In this document: positions 17,842 through 27,024 of the stretch, piece by piece
How positions within the stretch are numbered: the stretch's first letter is position 1
Layout: each line of letters begins with the position of its first letter
Assembly (NCBI GenBank): GCA_020026335.1
Contig: JAHHQO010000002.1
Span: forward strand, 62,001 to 126,000
Source of the DNA: Alistipes sp.
GTDB taxonomy: Bacteria > Bacteroidota > Bacteroidia > Bacteroidales > Rikenellaceae
DNA: 64,000 nucleotides
Direction of reading: 5' to 3'
The notes under the pieces: generated by a model
The model's database searches: none
What the model saw: only the letters and a program-made list of their open reading frames with translations
Told to the model about the DNA's origin: nothing
Position numbers and translations under genes: made by a program

Positions 17842-20055
17842 TCAGAAGATGTGATAAGCAACGGTCAGTCCGGCCATCACAATGGCCACCATCGACATCA
17901 GTTTGATGAGGATGTTGAGTGACGGACCCGAAGTATCCTTGAAGGGGTCACCCACGGTATCACCCACGACTGTCGCCTTGTGAGAGTCGGAGCCTTTACC
18001 GCCGAAGTTACCCTCTTCGACCATCTTCTTGGCATTATCCCATGCACCTCCCGAATTGGCCATGAAGATAGCCAGCACGAAGCCGGAACTCAGACCTCCG
18101 ACCAGCAGGCCCATAACACCTGCCACACCGAAGACCAATCCTACCACTACGGGAACGATGATTGCCAAAAGGCTGGGGAATATCATTTCGCGCTGTGCAC
18201 CGCGTGTCGAAATCGCCACGCAACGGGCATAGTCGGGTGTACCCTCACCGGTGAGGATACCCTTAATCTCACGGAACTGGCGTCTCACCTCGGTGACCAT
18301 ACTCTCGGCAGCACGTCCTACGGCATTCATCGTCAGACCGCAGAACAGGAACGACATCATGGCACCGATGAACAGACCGATAAGCACCGTGGGGTTCATC
18401 AGCGAAATATGATAGTAAGTCATAAAATCAAGAATGGAAGCGTCATGCAAGGGGATTTGCACCTCGTCAGACAGACGCAAGAGGGTCTCACCGCTGTTAA
18501 TCATGCTGATGCGAATCTCCTCGATGTAGGAGGCCAACAGCGCCAGTGCAGTCAGAGCGGCAGAACCGATGGCGAAGCCCTTACCCGTGGCTGCCGTGGT
18601 ATTGCCCAACGCATCGAGAGCATCGGTACGACGGCGCACCTCGGCACCCAGACCGCTCATCTCGGCATTACCGCCGGCGTTGTCGGCAATAGGACCGTAG
18701 GCATCGGTGGCCAGCGTGATACCCAATGTGGACAACATACCCACAGCTGCGATACCGATACCGTAGAGACCCAAAGACAGGTTGTGGGGATCCATCATCT
18801 GGTTCACCTCAAAGCCGATGGCGCAGAGGTACGAGAGAATAATCGCCACACCGATGGTCACCACGGGAACAGCCGTGGAAATCATACCCGTACCCACACC
18901 TGCGATGATGACCGTGGCAGGACCTGTGGCGGAGCTGCGGGCAATCTTCTGTGTAGGGCCATAGGAGTGTGAAGTGAAGTATTCGGTAGCCTGACCGATG
19001 ATAATACCGGCCACAAGACCCGTAATGACGGAGAACGACAAGCCCAACCAATTTTCAATGCCCAGCAGGTAGATGATACCGAACGAAGCACCGGCAATGA
19101 GCAGTGAGCTGAAATTGACACCCACACCCAGCGAGTGCAGCAAGTCACTCATCGAAGCACCTTCCTTGGTTTTCACGAGGAAGATACCCAAAATCGACAG
19201 GACGATACCCACGGCGGCAATCAGCATGGGAGCAAGGACGGCCTTCAGCTGCATATCATCGCCCACAGCCGAGAAGGCGGCAGCACCCAAAGCGGCAGTT
19301 GCCAAAATCGAACCGCAATAGCTCTCATAGAGATCGGCACCCATACCTGCGACATCACCTACGTTATCACCCACATTATCGGCAATGGTAGCGGGGTTAC
19401 GCGGGTCGTCCTCGGGGATTCCTGCCTCGACCTTACCCACCAAGTCGGCACCTACATCGGCTGCCTTGGTGTAGATACCGCCACCGACACGTGCGAACAG
19501 TGCCTGTGTCGAAGCACCCATACCGAATGTCAGCATGGTAGTGGTAATCACCACCAAACGCTGTGCGCCCGTCACATCAATGAACGAGTCGAGGATAAGA
19601 TACCAAAACGAAATATCGAGCAAACCAAGACCCACAACGACCAAACCCATGACGGCACCGCTGCGGAAAGCCACCTTCAGACCTCTGTCCAACGACTGAC
19701 GCGCAGCGTTGGCGGTACGTGACGAAGCGTAGGTGGCAGTCTTCATACCAAAATATCCGGCCAATCCCGAGAAGAAACCGCCCGTAATAAAAGCAAAGGG
19801 CACCCACGGGTTCTGTACGCCCAGTCCGTAAGCCAGATAAGCAAAGAAAAGTGCCAATACCACAAACACGATGGAAATCACCTTATACTGCTGGCGCAGA
19901 TATGCCATTGCGCCCTTGCGCACATGCTCCGCAATCTCCTTCATGCGGGGCGTGCCTTCGTCCTCCTGCTTCATCTTTCGATAAAAAATCGCCGCCAATG
20001 TAAGCGCGGTGATAGAAGCAAGCGGAACAATCCAAAAGATGGTTGGAGTGTTCAT
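17842..20055 (-). CDS. hppA: K+-dependent ion-pumping membrane pyrophosphatase
   Basis: 737 aa, about 16 TM helices. Couples hydrolysis of pyrophosphate to Na+ and/or H+ export across the inner membrane. The catalytic loop KAADVGADLVGKVEAGIPED and the following IADNVGDNVGDVAGMGADLYE are intact, as is the second Asp-rich set near the C-terminus (GDTVGDPFKDTSGPSLNILI). The segment GNTTAATGKGF (about 485) has Ala where K+-independent enzymes have Lys, the signature of the K+-dependent class, many of which pump Na+. This fits the Na+-NQR operon next door. The gene is monocistronic with a well-spaced promoter. Confidence 0.96.
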   Translation of the reverse strand: MNTPTIFWIVPLASITALTLAAIFYRKMKQEDEGTPRMKEIAEHVRKGAMAYLRQQYKVISIVFVVLALFFAYLAYGLGVQNPWVPFAFITGGFFSGLAGYFGMKTATYASSRTANAARQSLDRGLKVAFRSGAVMGLVVVGLGLLDISFWYLILDSFIDVTGAQRLVVITTTMLTFGMGASTQALFARVGGGIYTKAADVGADLVGKVEAGIPEDDPRNPATIADNVGDNVGDVAGMGADLYESYCGSILATAALGAAAFSAVGDDMQLKAVLAPMLIAAVGIVLSILGIFLVKTKEGASMSDLLHSLGVGVNFSSLLIAGASFGIIYLLGIENWLGLSFSVITGLVAGIIIGQATEYFTSHSYGPTQKIARSSATGPATVIIAGVGTGMISTAVPVVTIGVAIILSYLCAIGFEVNQMMDPHNLSLGLYGIGIAAVGMLSTLGITLATDAYGPIADNAGGNAEMSGLGAEVRRRTDALDALGNTTAATGKGFAIGSAALTALALLASYIEEIRISMINSGETLLRLSDEVQIPLHDASILDFMTYYHISLMNPTVLIGLFIGAMMSFLFCGLTMNAVGRAAESMVTEVRRQFREIKGILTGEGTPDYARCVAISTRGAQREMIFPSLLAIIVPVVVGLVFGVAGVMGLLVGGLSSGFVLAIFMANSGGAWDNAKKMVEEGNFGGKGSDSHKATVVGDTVGDPFKDTSGPSLNILIKLMSMVAIVMAGLTVAYHIF

Positions 20056-20103
20056 TTTTTAAAGTTTTATCGGTTACTAGGTTGTTTTTGTTTGTAGGCA
20101 GAA

Positions 20104-20134
20104 CAAAATTAAGTAAAAGATATGATAATTCAAA
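20104..20134 (-). promoter_or_regulatory. hppA promoter, -33 and -7 elements
   Basis: On the minus strand TTTG (20134-20131), 19 nt, then TAATTTTG (20111-20104). This is a textbook Bacteroidetes promoter, giving a leader of about 40 nt before the ATG at 20055. Confidence 0.75.
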
Positions 20135-20760
20135 ATAAAATCGAAATTATTTTATTTCGTTTTGAAATATTAAAATTTCGTTTCGCAATTCAGGATTTCG
20201 GTATGGAACAATTCGGGCGAATTTTCATACAGCGAAATCGAAACTCGAAATTTGGTGGGGAGATATTTCCCAAACCGATGTCGGGAAATGAGAGCGCGTC
20301 TGTGGGCTATGGAAGAACTGAAAGCGTGCGGTACGGACGGGGAAGCGAGGAAAAGTCGAAAAGAGAACACAGGCCGACACAAGGTGGGAGGAAAGTATCT
20401 GTACAGAGAATAGAGAAGGACGCAGAGCCGGGGCGATGGTGGAGGTAGAAATATAAGAATAAGTGCAGGAGTGACAAAAGGCAATTTCAGTGTCGAATGG
20501 CAAGGTTTTCAGCAGAGGGCTACCCCACCTGCAATAAACAGCCACTTACAGGCTATAAATTGTATGACAGAGACTATGCTCGGCAGGTTCAAAACAAGGC
20601 GCAAAATGGGAAAAATGGGAAAAGGGAGAAAAATATGGAAAGGGAATGCGCAAAAAAGAAATATGCGAGAACAGGAAAGGGCAAGGAGGGACTAATCCAC
20701 AATATTTCGGCAAACCGCTCAACTCTCCACCTCACGTCCCCTCCGCCACCCACAGGCATA
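20135..20760. other. Gene-free, purine-biased interval between hppA and nqrF
   Basis: About 625 nt with strong A+G bias on the plus strand (many GGGAAA/GAGAAG runs, especially 20280-20480 and 20590-20690). Open frames exist on both strands (for example 20122-20448 and 20497-20814 on plus), but their peptides are low-complexity Lys/Arg-rich or Ser/Pro-rich and look like chance frames. I see no tRNA, riboswitch or CRISPR structure. Confidence 0.5.
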
Positions 20761-20793
20761 AAAAAAAGAGACCGACTTTTTCAAGTCGGTCTC
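20761..20793 (-). terminator. Intrinsic terminator of the nqr operon
   Basis: Stem GAGACCGACTT (20768-20778) with AAGTCGGTCTC (20783-20793). The A-run on its left is a T-run on the minus strand, 24 nt past the nqrF stop. Confidence 0.88.
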
Positions 20794-20816
20794 CGTGACA
20801 TATCGATTGCCTAAAA

Positions 20817-22079
20817 TTAAGCACCGAAGTTATCGTAGAGGATGTTCTCCGAAGGAACGCCCAGGTTGTCAAGCATATTGACAACCGACTTCACCATCAT
20901 CGGAGGTCCACACATGAGGTAGATACAGCCCTCGGGCTCCTCGTGGTTCTTGAGGTAGTTCTCATAGAGCACGTTGTGAACGAAGCCTGCGGTGTACTTA
21001 ACGCCTGCTGCGTCAGCCTCGGGATCGGGACGGTCCAATGCCAAATTGAACGAGAAGTTGGGGAACTCCTTCTCAATCTGGTGGTACTCATCGAGGTAGG
21101 GAACCTCCTTCAGTGCACGTGCACCGTAGTAGAACGATACCTTGCGGCCGGTCTTCACTGTCTTGAACAAGTGCATCAGGTGGCTACGCATAGGAGCCAT
21201 ACCGGCACCACCACCGATGAAAATCAGCTCGGTGTCGTCTGCCAGATTGTCGGGCAGGAAGAACTCTCCGTAAGGACCCGAAATCGTCACCTTGTCACCC
21301 GGTTTGCGAGAGAAGATGTACGAAGAACAGATACCGGGGTTCACCTTCATAAAGCCACCGTTGACACGGTCGAACGGAGGAGTGGCGATACGGATGTTCA
21401 ACATGATGATGTTACCCTCAGCAGGGTGGTTGGCCATAGAGTAAGCACGGAAGGTGGGCTCGGGGTTCTTGGTCACCAAATCCCACATCTTGAACTTATC
21501 CCAATCGGGGCGGAACTTCTCATCGACATCCATATCCGAGAACTTAATCTCATCGTACTGGGGAATGTCAATCTGAATATAACCACCACTGCGGAACTTC
21601 AGGTGCTCGCCCTCGGGCAACTTAACGACAAACTCCTTCAAGAAAGTAGAGATACTGCGGTTGGAAACCACTGTACACTCCCACTTCTTCACACCCAGAA
21701 CTGACTCGGGAACGTGAATCTTGAGGTCGTTCTTCACCTTCACCTGGCAACCCAGTCTCCAGTGATCCTTGGCCATCTTACGCGAGATGAAACCGGTCTC
21801 GGTAGGCAGCAACTCGCCACCACCCTCGAGAACCTGGCACTTGCACATACCGCAGGCACCACCTCCACCACACGCCGAAGGCAGGAAAATCTTGTTGTCG
21901 GAAAGGGTCGAAAGCAACGAGTTACCACTCTCGGCCTTGATTACTTTTTCACCATCGTTTACATCGATAGTGACCTCACCCGACGATGTGAGTTTTGCCT
22001 TTGCAAAGAGCAGCAATGCCACCAAAATGAGGATTACTATCAGAAAGGCAACGATTGCAACAATAATTGTTAATTCCAT
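20817..22079 (-). CDS. nqrF: Na+-NQR subunit F (NADH dehydrogenase, FAD and 2Fe-2S)
   Basis: 420 aa entry point of electrons into Na+-NQR. One N-terminal TM helix is followed by a 2Fe-2S ferredoxin domain (ACGGGGACGMCKCQV, with the last Cys further on in the same domain), an FAD-binding domain (FRAYSMANHP) and an NADH-binding domain (FIGGGAGMAPMRSHLMHL). The C-terminus ENILYDNFGA is typical. Last gene of the operon, 14 nt after nqrE, directly before the terminator. Confidence 0.97.
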   Translation of the reverse strand: MELTIIVAIVAFLIVILILVALLLFAKAKLTSSGEVTIDVNDGEKVIKAESGNSLLSTLSDNKIFLPSACGGGGACGMCKCQVLEGGGELLPTETGFISRKMAKDHWRLGCQVKVKNDLKIHVPESVLGVKKWECTVVSNRSISTFLKEFVVKLPEGEHLKFRSGGYIQIDIPQYDEIKFSDMDVDEKFRPDWDKFKMWDLVTKNPEPTFRAYSMANHPAEGNIIMLNIRIATPPFDRVNGGFMKVNPGICSSYIFSRKPGDKVTISGPYGEFFLPDNLADDTELIFIGGGAGMAPMRSHLMHLFKTVKTGRKVSFYYGARALKEVPYLDEYHQIEKEFPNFSFNLALDRPDPEADAAGVKYTAGFVHNVLYENYLKNHEEPEGCIYLMCGPPMMVKSVVNMLDNLGVPSENILYDNFGA

Positions 22080-22093
22080 TTTCTGAACTCTTT

Positions 22094-22819
22094 TTAAAGG
22101 TTTTCGTTAAATGTGTCGGCTGCTGCGGGTGCCTCCTCGGCGGGAGCCTCCTCAACAACTTCAACCTTCTCGGCAACCTCCTTGGTCTGCTTCTGGGTGT
22201 CGAACTGGATACCCGAGAAAATCATGAAGGCAATACCCATCAAACCGGTGATGATGAAGGCGATACCGGGACCCTTCAACGCAGCGGGAATGTGCGAGTA
22301 GGTGGTCTTCTCACGGATGGCTGCCATCATCACGATAGCCAACCACCAGCCCAGACCCGAACCCAGACCATAGACTACTGTCTCGGCAAACGAGCTCAGC
22401 TCACCGCCATCGACCTTCTGCTGCATGAACAACGAACCACCCATGATGGCACAGTTCACGGCAATCAGAGGAAGGAAGATACCCAACTGGCTGTACAGCG
22501 AAGGAGAGTACTTCTCGACAATCATCTCCACCAACTGAACGAAAGCCGCAATCGAGGCGATGAAGACGATGAACGAAAGGAAGCTCAGGTCTACATCGGC
22601 AAAACCTGCCCACGAGAGAGCGCCTGCCTTCAATACATACTGGTACAAGAGATAGTTCAGAGGAACGGTCATAACCATGACAAAGGTTACGGCAGCACCC
22701 AAACCGAGTGCAGTCTTAACGCTCTTCGATACGGCGATGTAGGAACACATGCCGAAGAAGAATGCGAAGACCATGTTGTCGATGAAAATCGACTTAATAA
22801 ATATGTTTAACAGTTCCAT
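22094..22819 (-). CDS. nqrE: Na+-NQR subunit E, with C-terminal extension
   Basis: 241 aa integral membrane subunit with six TM helices, forming with NqrD the inverted-topology pair that holds the intramembrane iron site. Family motifs are clear (FIDNMVFAFFFGMCSYIAVS, LPLIAVNCAIMGGSLF, GSGLGWWLAIV). It is about 35 residues longer than usual: after the last helix (IAFMIFSGIQF) comes a hydrophilic tail rich in Glu, Ala and Pro, ending ADTFNENL. Eleven nt separate it from nqrD. Confidence 0.96.
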   Translation of the reverse strand: MELLNIFIKSIFIDNMVFAFFFGMCSYIAVSKSVKTALGLGAAVTFVMVMTVPLNYLLYQYVLKAGALSWAGFADVDLSFLSFIVFIASIAAFVQLVEMIVEKYSPSLYSQLGIFLPLIAVNCAIMGGSLFMQQKVDGGELSSFAETVVYGLGSGLGWWLAIVMMAAIREKTTYSHIPAALKGPGIAFIITGLMGIAFMIFSGIQFDTQKQTKEVAEKVEVVEEAPAEEAPAAADTFNENL

Positions 22820-22830
22820 ACGCTATTCTT

Positions 22831-23487
22831 CTATTTTTCCTGTAAATCCTTATTTTTTGAACGGTGAATCCAGATGATGCAACCCACGATGATCAACGCC
22901 ATGGGAGGGAAGAGCATCAGACCACAGTTCGAGTAGAAACCGCCGTTGGCGATGTACCAGCTCTCGGGAATGACACGCAGACCGAAGAGAGTACCCGAAC
23001 CGAGCAACTCACGGAAGAAGGCCACAATCACCAGAATCAAACCATAACCCAGACCGTTACCGATACCGTCGAGGAATGCGGGCCAGGGCTTGTTACCCAG
23101 AGCGAATGCCTCAACACGACCCATAACGATACAGTTGGTAATGATAAGACCCACGTAAACCGACAACTGCTTCGACACGTCGTAAGCAAATGCCTTCAAT
23201 ACCTGGTCAACAAGGATAACCAAAGCGGCAATAACGACCAACTGAACGATAATACGAATACGGGAAGGAACACCGTTTCGCAACAGAGACATCACAACAT
23301 TGGAGAATGCTGTAACGACCATCACAGAGAGTGCCATCACAATGGCAGGCTCCAACTTTACGGTAACGGCAAGAGCCGAGCAGATACCGAGGATCTGCAC
23401 GATGACCGGGTTGTTCGCCGAGAACGGACCGGTCAGATACTTGAGGTTCTTAGCCGAAAACATCGGTTCTTTTTCTTTATTACTCAT
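22831..23487 (-). CDS. nqrD: Na+-NQR subunit D
   Basis: 218 aa, six TM helices, partner of NqrE. Motifs: GPFSANNPVIVQILGICSAL at the start, the LIITNCIVMGRVEAFAL helix, and FFRELLGSGTLFG. The first 8 nt overlap the end of nqrC, so translation is probably coupled. Confidence 0.96.
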   Translation of the reverse strand: MSNKEKEPMFSAKNLKYLTGPFSANNPVIVQILGICSALAVTVKLEPAIVMALSVMVVTAFSNVVMSLLRNGVPSRIRIIVQLVVIAALVILVDQVLKAFAYDVSKQLSVYVGLIITNCIVMGRVEAFALGNKPWPAFLDGIGNGLGYGLILVIVAFFRELLGSGTLFGLRVIPESWYIANGGFYSNCGLMLFPPMALIIVGCIIWIHRSKNKDLQEK

Positions 23488-24337
23488 TGTCCTTTACATT
23501 TTCTTCGTTAGACAATTCGGCGCACTCTGCCTCGGCAGCCTCAGGCTGTGCCTGCAACATGGGCAGGTAGTTCTGGAGACTGTTGCGAAGCATGTTGTTC
23601 ACACCGTCAGAGGTCTTGGTACCACCGGTGATGGCATCCACCTCGTGTGCGGGGTCGGTTGCGCCGCCCTTCTTCATCGTTACAGAGACAAACTGACCGT
23701 TCTCAAAAATCTTCTTGCCTACGAATGTAGCCTGTACTTTTGCGGTCGAAATCTCGGCTCCCAGACCGGGAGTCTCACCCTGGTGGTCCATAACGATACC
23801 TGCGATGGTGTTCATGTCGCTCTCAAGAGCCACATAGCCCCAGATGGGACCCCAAAGACCGGTACCTGTCACGGGAATTACCACACGGCCGTCCTGTGCC
23901 TTGAATACAGGGAACTTGCCTGCCTCGAAAGCATCGGGCAACTTGCTGAGCATCTCGAAGATTTCTGCATCCTTAACACCCTCAATCGCGTGACCCTGGG
24001 CATCGAGAACAACACCCGAGATGAACTCGTCGTAGTTCTTGTCCGAAGCCGAAAGCGAAGTGAGGATAGCCTGCTTCTTCTCGTTGAGCTGGTTGTTATA
24101 CTGACGCTCGTGGAGCGAGAGCGAAGCCAGTGCCAACAAGGTGGCTACCACAATGACCATGACGGTCGAGTAGACAACGATGTAGGCATTGGAGTTGGTG
24201 TCGCTCAAAAAGCCCTTCTTCTCCGACTTTACCTCCGTAAACTCCGAAGCAGGAACTCCACACACAGGGCACTTAGCAGGTGCGGCGTCACCCTCGTGGA
24301 TATAACCGCAGACATTACATTTAAATTTCTTTGCCAT
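23480..24337 (-). CDS. nqrC: Na+-NQR subunit C with N-terminal rubredoxin-like domain
   Basis: 285 aa. Residues 1-36 are a rubredoxin/rubrerythrin-type iron-binding knuckle pair (Cys7, Cys10, Cys23, Cys26; CNVCGYIHEG and CPVCGVP), which is absent from standard NqrC. A TM helix follows at about 50-75, then the periplasmic FMN-binding domain with the covalent flavinylation motif AITGGTKTSDGV (Thr about 240). The rubredoxin module lies before the TM helix, so it should be on the cytoplasmic side. It overlaps nqrD by 8 nt and starts 10 nt after nqrB. The NqrC identity is certain; the added domain is the unusual part. Confidence 0.95.
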   Translation of the reverse strand: MAKKFKCNVCGYIHEGDAAPAKCPVCGVPASEFTEVKSEKKGFLSDTNSNAYIVVYSTVMVIVVATLLALASLSLHERQYNNQLNEKKQAILTSLSASDKNYDEFISGVVLDAQGHAIEGVKDAEIFEMLSKLPDAFEAGKFPVFKAQDGRVVIPVTGTGLWGPIWGYVALESDMNTIAGIVMDHQGETPGLGAEISTAKVQATFVGKKIFENGQFVSVTMKKGGATDPAHEVDAITGGTKTSDGVNNMLRNSLQNYLPMLQAQPEAAEAECAELSNEENVKDNE

Positions 24338-24347
24338 ATCTACCCTA

Positions 24348-25499
24348 TTATTTTACAAGTTTAACACGATTATTTCTGCGCTTGATGTTGGCCTCGACAA
24401 CGAAGTAGTCAACAAGCGGAGCAAGAGCGTTCATGAAGAGAATGGCGAGCATCATACCCTCGGGGTATGCGGGGTTCACCACACGAATCAGGATAGCCAA
24501 AGCACCTGTCATGAAGCCCACAATGTACTTACCTGTGTTGGTCTGAGCCGAAGTAACGGGGTCGGTAGCCATGAACACGGCACCGAATGCGAAACCACCG
24601 ATAATCAGATGCCACCATGCGGGGTAAGCAATCACACCGGTCAACTCGAAAAGGTAACCCATAGCCAAACCGCCGACAAATACCGAAATCATGGTTCTCC
24701 ACGAAGCGATACCTGCGCCCAGCAGAATGACAGCACCAATCAGGATAGCCAGAGTAGAGGTCTCACCCACACAACCGGGGATAAAGCCCAGGAATGCGTC
24801 CATGGCCGAGAAGCCCATATCGGTAGCACCGGGCAGAGCCAAATGCTCCAGAGCGGTAGCACCCGAGAAGCCGTCAACAACACCCTGACCTTCGGTCAAG
24901 CCTGCAATCCATACCTTCTCACCCGAAATCGAGGGGGTGTAAGCGAAGAAGATGAAAGCACGAGCCACCAGTGCGGGGTTGAATACGTTCATACCTGTAC
25001 CACCGAATACCTCCTTACCGAATACTACGGCGAAAGCGGTAGCCACAGCGACCATCCACAACGGAATGTCGACAGGCATAATCATGGGAATGAGAAGACC
25101 TGTTACCAGGAAACCCTCATTGACCTCGTGACCACGCGACTGTGCAAAGCCGAACTCGATACCCAGACCCACAACGTAAGATACAACGATGATGGGGAGT
25201 ACCTTCAGGAAACCGAACCAAAAATCAGCCCAGAACCCCTGAGTCACACCGATAGAGAGCGAGTGCTGGTAACCGATGTTGTACATACCGAACAACAGTG
25301 CGGGCATCAGCGCCAGAACCACCATAATCATGGTACGCTTCATATCGTTACAGTCACGGATATGAGCACCCTTGACGGTAGTGGTGTTGGGCACGAACAA
25401 GAATGTATCGAAAGCATCGAAAGTAGATGCCAAAAAGCTCAGCTTACCTCCCTCGGAGAAAGTGGGCTTGATTTTATCCATAAAATTGCGCAATGCCAT
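24348..25499 (-). CDS. nqrB: Na+-NQR subunit B
   Basis: 383 aa multi-spanning subunit carrying riboflavin and covalently bound FMN, part of the sodium path. The flavinylation site is in GFSGATALEHLALPG (Thr about 215). Other family segments are GGTGMNVFNPALVARAF and ATDPVTSAQTNTGKYI. It starts 2 nt after the nqrA stop. Confidence 0.97.
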   Translation of the reverse strand: MALRNFMDKIKPTFSEGGKLSFLASTFDAFDTFLFVPNTTTVKGAHIRDCNDMKRTMIMVVLALMPALLFGMYNIGYQHSLSIGVTQGFWADFWFGFLKVLPIIVVSYVVGLGIEFGFAQSRGHEVNEGFLVTGLLIPMIMPVDIPLWMVAVATAFAVVFGKEVFGGTGMNVFNPALVARAFIFFAYTPSISGEKVWIAGLTEGQGVVDGFSGATALEHLALPGATDMGFSAMDAFLGFIPGCVGETSTLAILIGAVILLGAGIASWRTMISVFVGGLAMGYLFELTGVIAYPAWWHLIIGGFAFGAVFMATDPVTSAQTNTGKYIVGFMTGALAILIRVVNPAYPEGMMLAILFMNALAPLVDYFVVEANIKRRNNRVKLVK

Positions 25500-25501
25500 C
25501 G

Positions 25502-26857
25502 TTATGCCTCCTTAATCATTAAGTTAATACCATCGCGAATAATCTGCTGAATATCAATCTTAGAAGGATCGACAAACTCACACAACGCGAAATCCTCTTC
25601 TACGACCTCGTAGATACCCAGATTCTCCATCTTGTCGATATCACCGGCCAGGCAAGCCTTCAGCAGGTGCATGGGATAGATGTCCATGGGCAGGTACTGC
25701 TCGTAGAGACCTGTTACGACGAACGGACGCTCACCGCCGTTCATGTTGGTATCCAGGTTGTACTTCTTCTTGGGGAACAACCACGAGAAGTAAGCTCTCG
25801 AAACAGAGAACTTGTTGAGACGGGGCATAGCCCAGCCCAGCAGCTCATACTTGTTACCCTCGGGAATCAGCGTCAGCTGGTTGTGATAGAAGCCCAAGAA
25901 GCCGTCCATCGCTGTCTTGGTTCCTGTCAGCACATTACCCGAGATGAAGCGGATGCTGTCGCCCTCTTTCTGTTCCTTGACGTTACCGGCCAGGACAGCA
26001 TCGAGTTTGGCACCCGAGATGACCTTCATATACTGAGGATGCTTTACCTCAGAACCTGTAACGGCGATAATCTTCGAGAAGTCAACGTGACCCTCGTTGA
26101 AGAAACGACCGATGATGGCCAAATCCTGGATGTTGACCGTCCACACGATGTCACCCTTGTTGATGGGGTCGATGTGGTGAATCTGAACACCCACATTGCC
26201 TGCTGGGTGCTTGCCCTTGAAGGTGTGCAGTTCGGCACCCTTGAGCGATGCCATCTTACCCTCGGCATTGGCGCGCACCGACAGGTGTACGTTGCCCGAT
26301 GAGAGTTTGCGCATCACCTCGATACCGGTTTGAAGGTTCTGCTGCTCGGCTGCGAGTACGAAATTGTAGTCGGGAGCCAGCGGAGCCGAATCAAAAGCAG
26401 AGATGAACACCGCCTTGGGGGTCTGCTCGGGATTGGCGATTACGCCGTAAGGACGCTGAACGAGCATCGGCCAGAGACCGCTTTGGAGCAAAAGCTCGAC
26501 AACCTCATCACGAGAAGCCGATTTCAAATCGACCTTCTTAAACTCCTCGTAGCTTTGTGTTGCAGCGGGTGTCACCGTGACGGAGAGCACCTTACGCTTT
26601 GCACCGCGGTTGATGGCAGCAACTGTACCACTTACAGGAGAGGTAAAGAGTACCTTCGCGTTGTTCTTGTTGAAGAACAAAGGTGTTCCGGCTTTCACCT
26701 CATCGCCAGCCTTTACCAGCAGCTTGGGAGTCACTCCTTCAAAATCGAGAGGAGAGACTGCATATTCGGAGGACATGGGTGCTGTACCCAATGTTTCCTG
26801 AGCCTCTCCCTGGAGATTGATGTCGAGTCCCTTGCGTAGTGTAATGATTTTCGACAT
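25502..26857 (-). CDS. nqrA: Na+-NQR subunit A
   Basis: 451 aa peripheral subunit implicated in quinone interaction. It begins with the conserved KIITLRKGLDINLQGEAQ and contains GDEVKAGTPLFFNKN, QTGIEVMRKLSSGNVHLSV and GERPFVVTGLYEQYLPMDIYP. First gene of the operon; the leader carries a Rex-like palindrome. Confidence 0.97.
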   Translation of the reverse strand: MSKIITLRKGLDINLQGEAQETLGTAPMSSEYAVSPLDFEGVTPKLLVKAGDEVKAGTPLFFNKNNAKVLFTSPVSGTVAAINRGAKRKVLSVTVTPAATQSYEEFKKVDLKSASRDEVVELLLQSGLWPMLVQRPYGVIANPEQTPKAVFISAFDSAPLAPDYNFVLAAEQQNLQTGIEVMRKLSSGNVHLSVRANAEGKMASLKGAELHTFKGKHPAGNVGVQIHHIDPINKGDIVWTVNIQDLAIIGRFFNEGHVDFSKIIAVTGSEVKHPQYMKVISGAKLDAVLAGNVKEQKEGDSIRFISGNVLTGTKTAMDGFLGFYHNQLTLIPEGNKYELLGWAMPRLNKFSVSRAYFSWLFPKKKYNLDTNMNGGERPFVVTGLYEQYLPMDIYPMHLLKACLAGDIDKMENLGIYEVVEEDFALCEFVDPSKIDIQQIIRDGINLMIKEA

Positions 26858-26906
26858 GGTTAAAAATGTTTGAATGTTTATTTTGGACTTTTAGTAGTCT
26901 GTTTCA

Positions 26907-26932
26907 AAAACTGTTAACATATTAACAGTTTT
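26907..26932. promoter_or_regulatory. Perfect palindrome in the nqr leader, Rex-operator-like
   Basis: Arms AAAACTGTTAA and TTAACAGTTTT surround CATA. The core CTGTTAACATATTAACAG differs from the Rex consensus as I recall it (TTGTTAAnnnnTTAACAA) only at the two outermost bases. It lies just downstream of the predicted nqr transcription start, a natural place for a repressor site. It could alternatively act as a 5' mRNA hairpin. Confidence 0.6.
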
Positions 26933-26942
26933 ATCCGCGTGC

Positions 26943-26950
26943 GAAAGTAC
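26943..26950 (-). promoter_or_regulatory. Probable -7 element of the nqr operon
   Basis: TACTTTCG on the minus strand is one base off TAnnTTTG. It is the best match in the leader and would start transcription near 26936, about 78 nt before nqrA. Confidence 0.45.
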
Positions 26951-27011
26951 GAATTTTTTTTCATTTTTTTTCATCTGCCATACAATATTTTTTAAAGTTC
27001 CTTAAAATTCC

Positions 27012-27019
27012 TACATTTG
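27012..27019 (+). promoter_or_regulatory. Promoter -7 element abutting the TatD start codon
   Basis: TACATTTG matches TAnnTTTG and ends only 5 nt before the ATG at 27025, so the message may have almost no leader. Confidence 0.5.
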
Positions 27020-27024
27020 TCACC

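Noticed and set aside
17436..17861. Full 141-codon version of the small basic frame
   Set aside because: It would read through the hppA terminator hairpin. Only the shorter 99-codon form is kept, with low confidence.
20497..20814. Plus-strand frame of 105 codons between hppA and nqrF
   Set aside because: The peptide is low-complexity Lys/Arg rich and runs through the nqr terminator.
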